Shown here: positions 61,240-64,000 of the stretch, in pieces
Layout of the letters: the number at the start of each line of letters is the position of its first letter
Position numbering within the stretch: position 1 is the stretch's first letter
Origin: an uncultured Aquimarina sp.
GTDB taxonomy: Bacteria; Bacteroidota; Bacteroidia; Flavobacteriales; Flavobacteriaceae
Direction of reading: 5' to 3'
DNA: 64,000 nucleotides
NCBI GenBank assembly: GCA_947489685.1
Contig: CANLEM010000001.1
Span: 930,001-994,000 of the forward strand
The notes under the pieces: generated by a model
What the model saw: the letters and a program-made list of their open reading frames with translations, nothing else
What the model was told of the DNA's origin: nothing
Databases searched by the model: none
Made by a program: the position numbers and the translations under genes

Positions 61240-64000
61240 TTAAGCGCCGTTTTTTGCTTCTAGATAAAACTTTTCGGCATATTCTGAAGGTGTCTGATTG
61301 TGATATTTTTTAAAGATTTTCGAAAAGTATTTTGGATTTTTGAACCCTACTTTATAACAAATCTCTGAGACGGTATAGCGATTTCGTTCTAATAATTGCG
61401 TAGCCTTTTTCATTCGTATAGAAAGTATAAATTCTTTGGGTGTAAGATTGGTCCATGCTTTAACTTTAACAAATAACATAGTTCTGCTCAATCCAAGCTC
61501 AGAACTAAAATAGGCAATGTCAAAGGTAGAATTATCCATATGCTCTTCTACAATGTTTATGGCTTTTCGAAACAATTTATCATCTGGCGATATAGAAGTA
61601 TCTTTTCGGTTTTTTAAATCAATAGCATTAAATTGAAGTATACGCTCTTTGGCATCTAATTGATTCTTAATGATTAAAAGGAATTCTTTGATATGGAAAG
61701 GTTTTTCAATATATGCATCTGCACCAGAAGTTAAGCCTTCTATTTTATGTATTTGAGAAGATCTTGAAGTAAGCATAATAACAGGAATATGACAAGTTCT
61801 TGCGTCATTCTTGATTTGATAACAAAGTTCGGTACCTAAAACATTAGGCATGATTACATCACTAACAATAAGATCGGGTTGATATTCAAGAGCTTTTTTA
61901 AATCCATCTTCTCCATCTACTCCTTGCTTTACCAAATAAAACTCTTTTAATATATCGGACATATATTTTCTGAATTCATGATTGTCTTCTACAATTAGAA
62001 TAGTATTTTTTTCATCTTTTGTAGATGTAATACCTTCAAATTCTGGAAGTATAGCTTTTTCTGAGGTTAGTATTTTATTTGGATAAGATAGAATGAGATC
62101 ATTTTCGCCTTTCGAAATTACAATTTCACTTTCATCTAAATGATTCGTACCATTTTTAAGGAATACTTTAAATGAAGTACCAACATTTTCTTTACTATCT
62201 ACGGTGATTTTTCCCTTGTGTAACGCTACCACTTGTTGGGCAATATGAAGTCCGATACCGCTTCCTTGGTTAAAATGTTTTTGATAGTGCAAATCACTGG
62301 CAACTTCATAATATGGATTAAATATTTTATCTATAAACGCTGCATTAATTCCTTTGCCGTTATCCGATATTTCTATTACTATTTCATCTTGTTTCTGATT
62401 AATTACAATTTTTATGGTTCCCCCTTTTGGGGTGTACTTAAAGGCATTAGAAATGATGTTGTAAAATACTTTCTCTAATTTACTTTGGTCGTAGAATATT
62501 TGGATATTTGCTATAGCGGTTTCGAATGTATATGTATAATTTCCTACATCTGCATATTCTTGAAACGATTGATAAATTGTTTCTAATAGTTTAACGATGT
62601 CTCCTTTTTCTGCATTCAATTTAGAATGTTTAGCATCAAAAGCCCTAAAATCCAGAAGTTGATTGGTAAGTTTAAGAAGTTGGCTTGCATTACGCTCTAT
62701 AATAACTAATTTTTTGAACATTTCTTTGGTGCCTCTGTAGTTCTCAATTAGTTGCTGTAAAGGTGCTAGAATAAGAGTAAGAGGTGTTCTGAAATCGTGA
62801 GATATATTGGTAAAAAAGTCTAATTTTGATTGGTTAATTTCTTCTTGCCGGATACTCTCAAGACGCTCTAATCGTAGTTTATGCGCCAAAATGATCTTAG
62901 CCCTTAGGTTGTTGTAAATTAGATATAGAATAAATAATGCCATTCCTAAATACAGCATATATGCTATTGGGGTTTTCCAAATGGTAGCTTTAACTTTAAT
63001 AGGTATCGATGTAGGTTCACCATACCACGTATTTTCATTATTTGCTTCTTTAACTTCAAAAATATAATCACCTGGTTTTTGAATCGTATAACTTACTTCA
63101 TGAGTATTGGTAAACTTCCAATCATTATTAAGGCCTATCAGGCGATATGCATAATTATGGTTTCGACCACCAATATAATTAGGTAAAGCAAAATGTATAG
63201 AAAAAGAGTTTTCAGTATGCTTTAATACGATCTTATCCAAATAGGAGATGCTCTGATCTATCGGTGTTCCATTTACATTTAATTCAGTAAGAATAATCTT
63301 AGGAGTATTTGTATATTTTTTTACCTGTTTGGGATTAAAAAATGATACTCCTCGTATACCACCAAAATATAAATTTTCGTTAGTAGCTTTTAAGTAAGAA
63401 TTGTTTATAAATTCATTACCCATAAAATACTCTGTCTGATTATAAATGATTGATTTTTTGGTATTCTTACTGTATTTTACCATCCCCAGGTTACATCCAA
63501 TCCATAGGTTAGCCATATCATCTTCAACTATACTAAAAGCTGATGTGATTTCTGAATTTAATAAATTAAGATCTAACTTTTGAAAATTATTATCCTCAAA
63601 TCTGAGTATACCTCTTTCTTTTGTTCCCACAAGAATATGACCTAAGGTATCTTCATAAATGCTAATAATGTTATACCCATAATAGGTGTCTTGCTCATAA
63701 AGAAAACGTTCTACTTTTGGATTTGCGGATTTTAACGAAGTATTCGTGATTTTGTTAATTCCTTTATCTGTTCCGATCCATAAATTTTTTGAACTATCAA
63801 CTAACATGCATCTCACTCTATTATTAGAGAGAGAAGTTAAAGATTTCCCTTCGTAGGTAATATGTTTAAAACTTTGATTTTGCTCATCGTACACTACAAT
63901 TCCGTTACCAAAAGTCCCAAAAACAAGTTGCTGATCAATTCTTGCAATTGCATATACACTACTGTTATCTAATACCGTATTTAATTCTTTTATAAGATTT
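61240..64000 (-). CDS. Hybrid two-component system sensor/regulator (HTCS), N-terminus outside the window
   Basis: Partial on its 5' side: the minus-strand frame is open to the right edge, so the GTG at 63892-63894 is not the true start and about 920 residues are visible. In order: WxG-type beta-propeller repeats (Reg_prop), for example LWIGTDKGI; a Y_Y_Y sandwich domain; one transmembrane helix (around 62920-62985); a HisKA domain with His in NISHDFRTPL (near 62805); an HATPase domain with DNGKGI and GSGIGLHIA; a receiver with Asp at 61858-61860 in LIVSDVIMPN; and an AraC-type HTH at the C-terminus, ending in SEYAEKFYLEAKNGA. HTCS proteins usually control nearby polysaccharide utilisation genes; none is in this window, so the target must lie to the right. 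Confidence 0.92.
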   Translation of the reverse strand, partial: NLIKELNTVLDNSSVYAIARIDQQLVFGTFGNGIVVYDEQNQSFKHITYEGKSLTSLSNNRVRCMLVDSSKNLWIGTDKGINKITNTSLKSANPKVERFLYEQDTYYGYNIISIYEDTLGHILVGTKERGILRFEDNNFQKLDLNLLNSEITSAFSIVEDDMANLWIGCNLGMVKYSKNTKKSIIYNQTEYFMGNEFINNSYLKATNENLYFGGIRGVSFFNPKQVKKYTNTPKIILTELNVNGTPIDQSISYLDKIVLKHTENSFSIHFALPNYIGGRNHNYAYRLIGLNNDWKFTNTHEVSYTIQKPGDYIFEVKEANNENTWYGEPTSIPIKVKATIWKTPIAYMLYLGMALFILYLIYNNLRAKIILAHKLRLERLESIRQEEINQSKLDFFTNISHDFRTPLTLILAPLQQLIENYRGTKEMFKKLVIIERNASQLLKLTNQLLDFRAFDAKHSKLNAEKGDIVKLLETIYQSFQEYADVGNYTYTFETAIANIQIFYDQSKLEKVFYNIISNAFKYTPKGGTIKIVINQKQDEIVIEISDNGKGINAAFIDKIFNPYYEVASDLHYQKHFNQGSGIGLHIAQQVVALHKGKITVDSKENVGTSFKVFLKNGTNHLDESEIVISKGENDLILSYPNKILTSEKAILPEFEGITSTKDEKNTILIVEDNHEFRKYMSDILKEFYLVKQGVDGEDGFKKALEYQPDLIVSDVIMPNVLGTELCYQIKNDARTCHIPVIMLTSRSSQIHKIEGLTSGADAYIEKPFHIKEFLLIIKNQLDAKERILQFNAIDLKNRKDTSISPDDKLFRKAINIVEEHMDNSTFDIAYFSSELGLSRTMLFVKVKAWTNLTPKEFILSIRMKKATQLLERNRYTVSEICYKVGFKNPKYFSKIFKKYHNQTPSEYAEKFYLEAKNGA

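Noticed and set aside
1..64000. CRISPR arrays, transposases, integrases, phage genes, toxin-antitoxin pairs
   Set aside because: No regularly spaced repeats and no translated motif of these classes was found in the frames examined.

Overview
The window is a piece of the chromosome of a gliding, AT-rich member of the Flavobacteriia, probably a marine Flavobacteriaceae; an Aquimarina-like genus is a guess only. The evidence is three gliding-motility genes (gldA, gldB, gldC), a protein with a type IX secretion sorting domain, SDR-type threonine dehydrogenase, a fused DAHP synthase/chorismate mutase, a hybrid two-component system, and promoters of the Bacteroidota form (TAnnTTTG at -7), often placed just before the start codon.

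Layout. 1-1.3 kb: the end of a DUF2807 protein facing gldA. 1.4-4.3 kb: an Lrp/AsnC regulator divergent from the threonine-degradation pair tdh-kbl. 4.4-8.6 kb: an aromatic amino acid operon (pheA, aminotransferase, tyrA, DAHP synthase-chorismate mutase), preceded by a Phe/Tyr-rich leader peptide and a complete set of attenuator hairpins. 8.7-18.1 kb: rsgA, then a run from dtd through three tandem DUF3857/transglutaminase-fold exported proteins, a MazG-like pyrophosphohydrolase and a small membrane protein to aroA. 18.2-25.4 kb: queA, a possible structured RNA, a chalcone isomerase-like/DUF2147 fusion, rlmN, a polyprenyl synthase, and a sigma factor/membrane protein/outer membrane protein set. 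26-29.2 kb: a 1086-residue secreted T9SS substrate. 29.4-36.2 kb: dnaG, an atypical NarL-type regulator, nadE, gldB-gldC, a small conserved protein, engB and an alpha/beta hydrolase.

36.5-52.2 kb is the division and cell wall (dcw) cluster in the order mraZ, rsmH, ftsL, ftsI, murE, mraY, murD, ftsW, murG, murC, ftsQ, ftsA, ftsZ, mostly with overlapping or touching genes. A row of MraZ-type boxes lies upstream of mraZ. After yqeY and a tRNA-Arg(TCG), the 53-58.4 kb stretch is less conserved: a Cys-rich lipoprotein, a membrane-anchored protein overlapping a TPR sensor kinase, and a small membrane protein. The window ends with RidA, a membrane protein, rlmF, a DUF1348 protein and most of a hybrid two-component sensor/regulator that runs off the right edge.

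No CRISPR array, insertion sequence, integrase or prophage was seen. The strongest unusual signals are the aromatic attenuator, an A19-U56 tertiary-pair swap in the tRNA, a primase with all four zinc ligands replaced, a receiver domain with Glu in place of the phosphorylated Asp, two transglutaminase-fold paralogues that have lost Cys and His, and an MraZ box overlapping the mraZ start codon.
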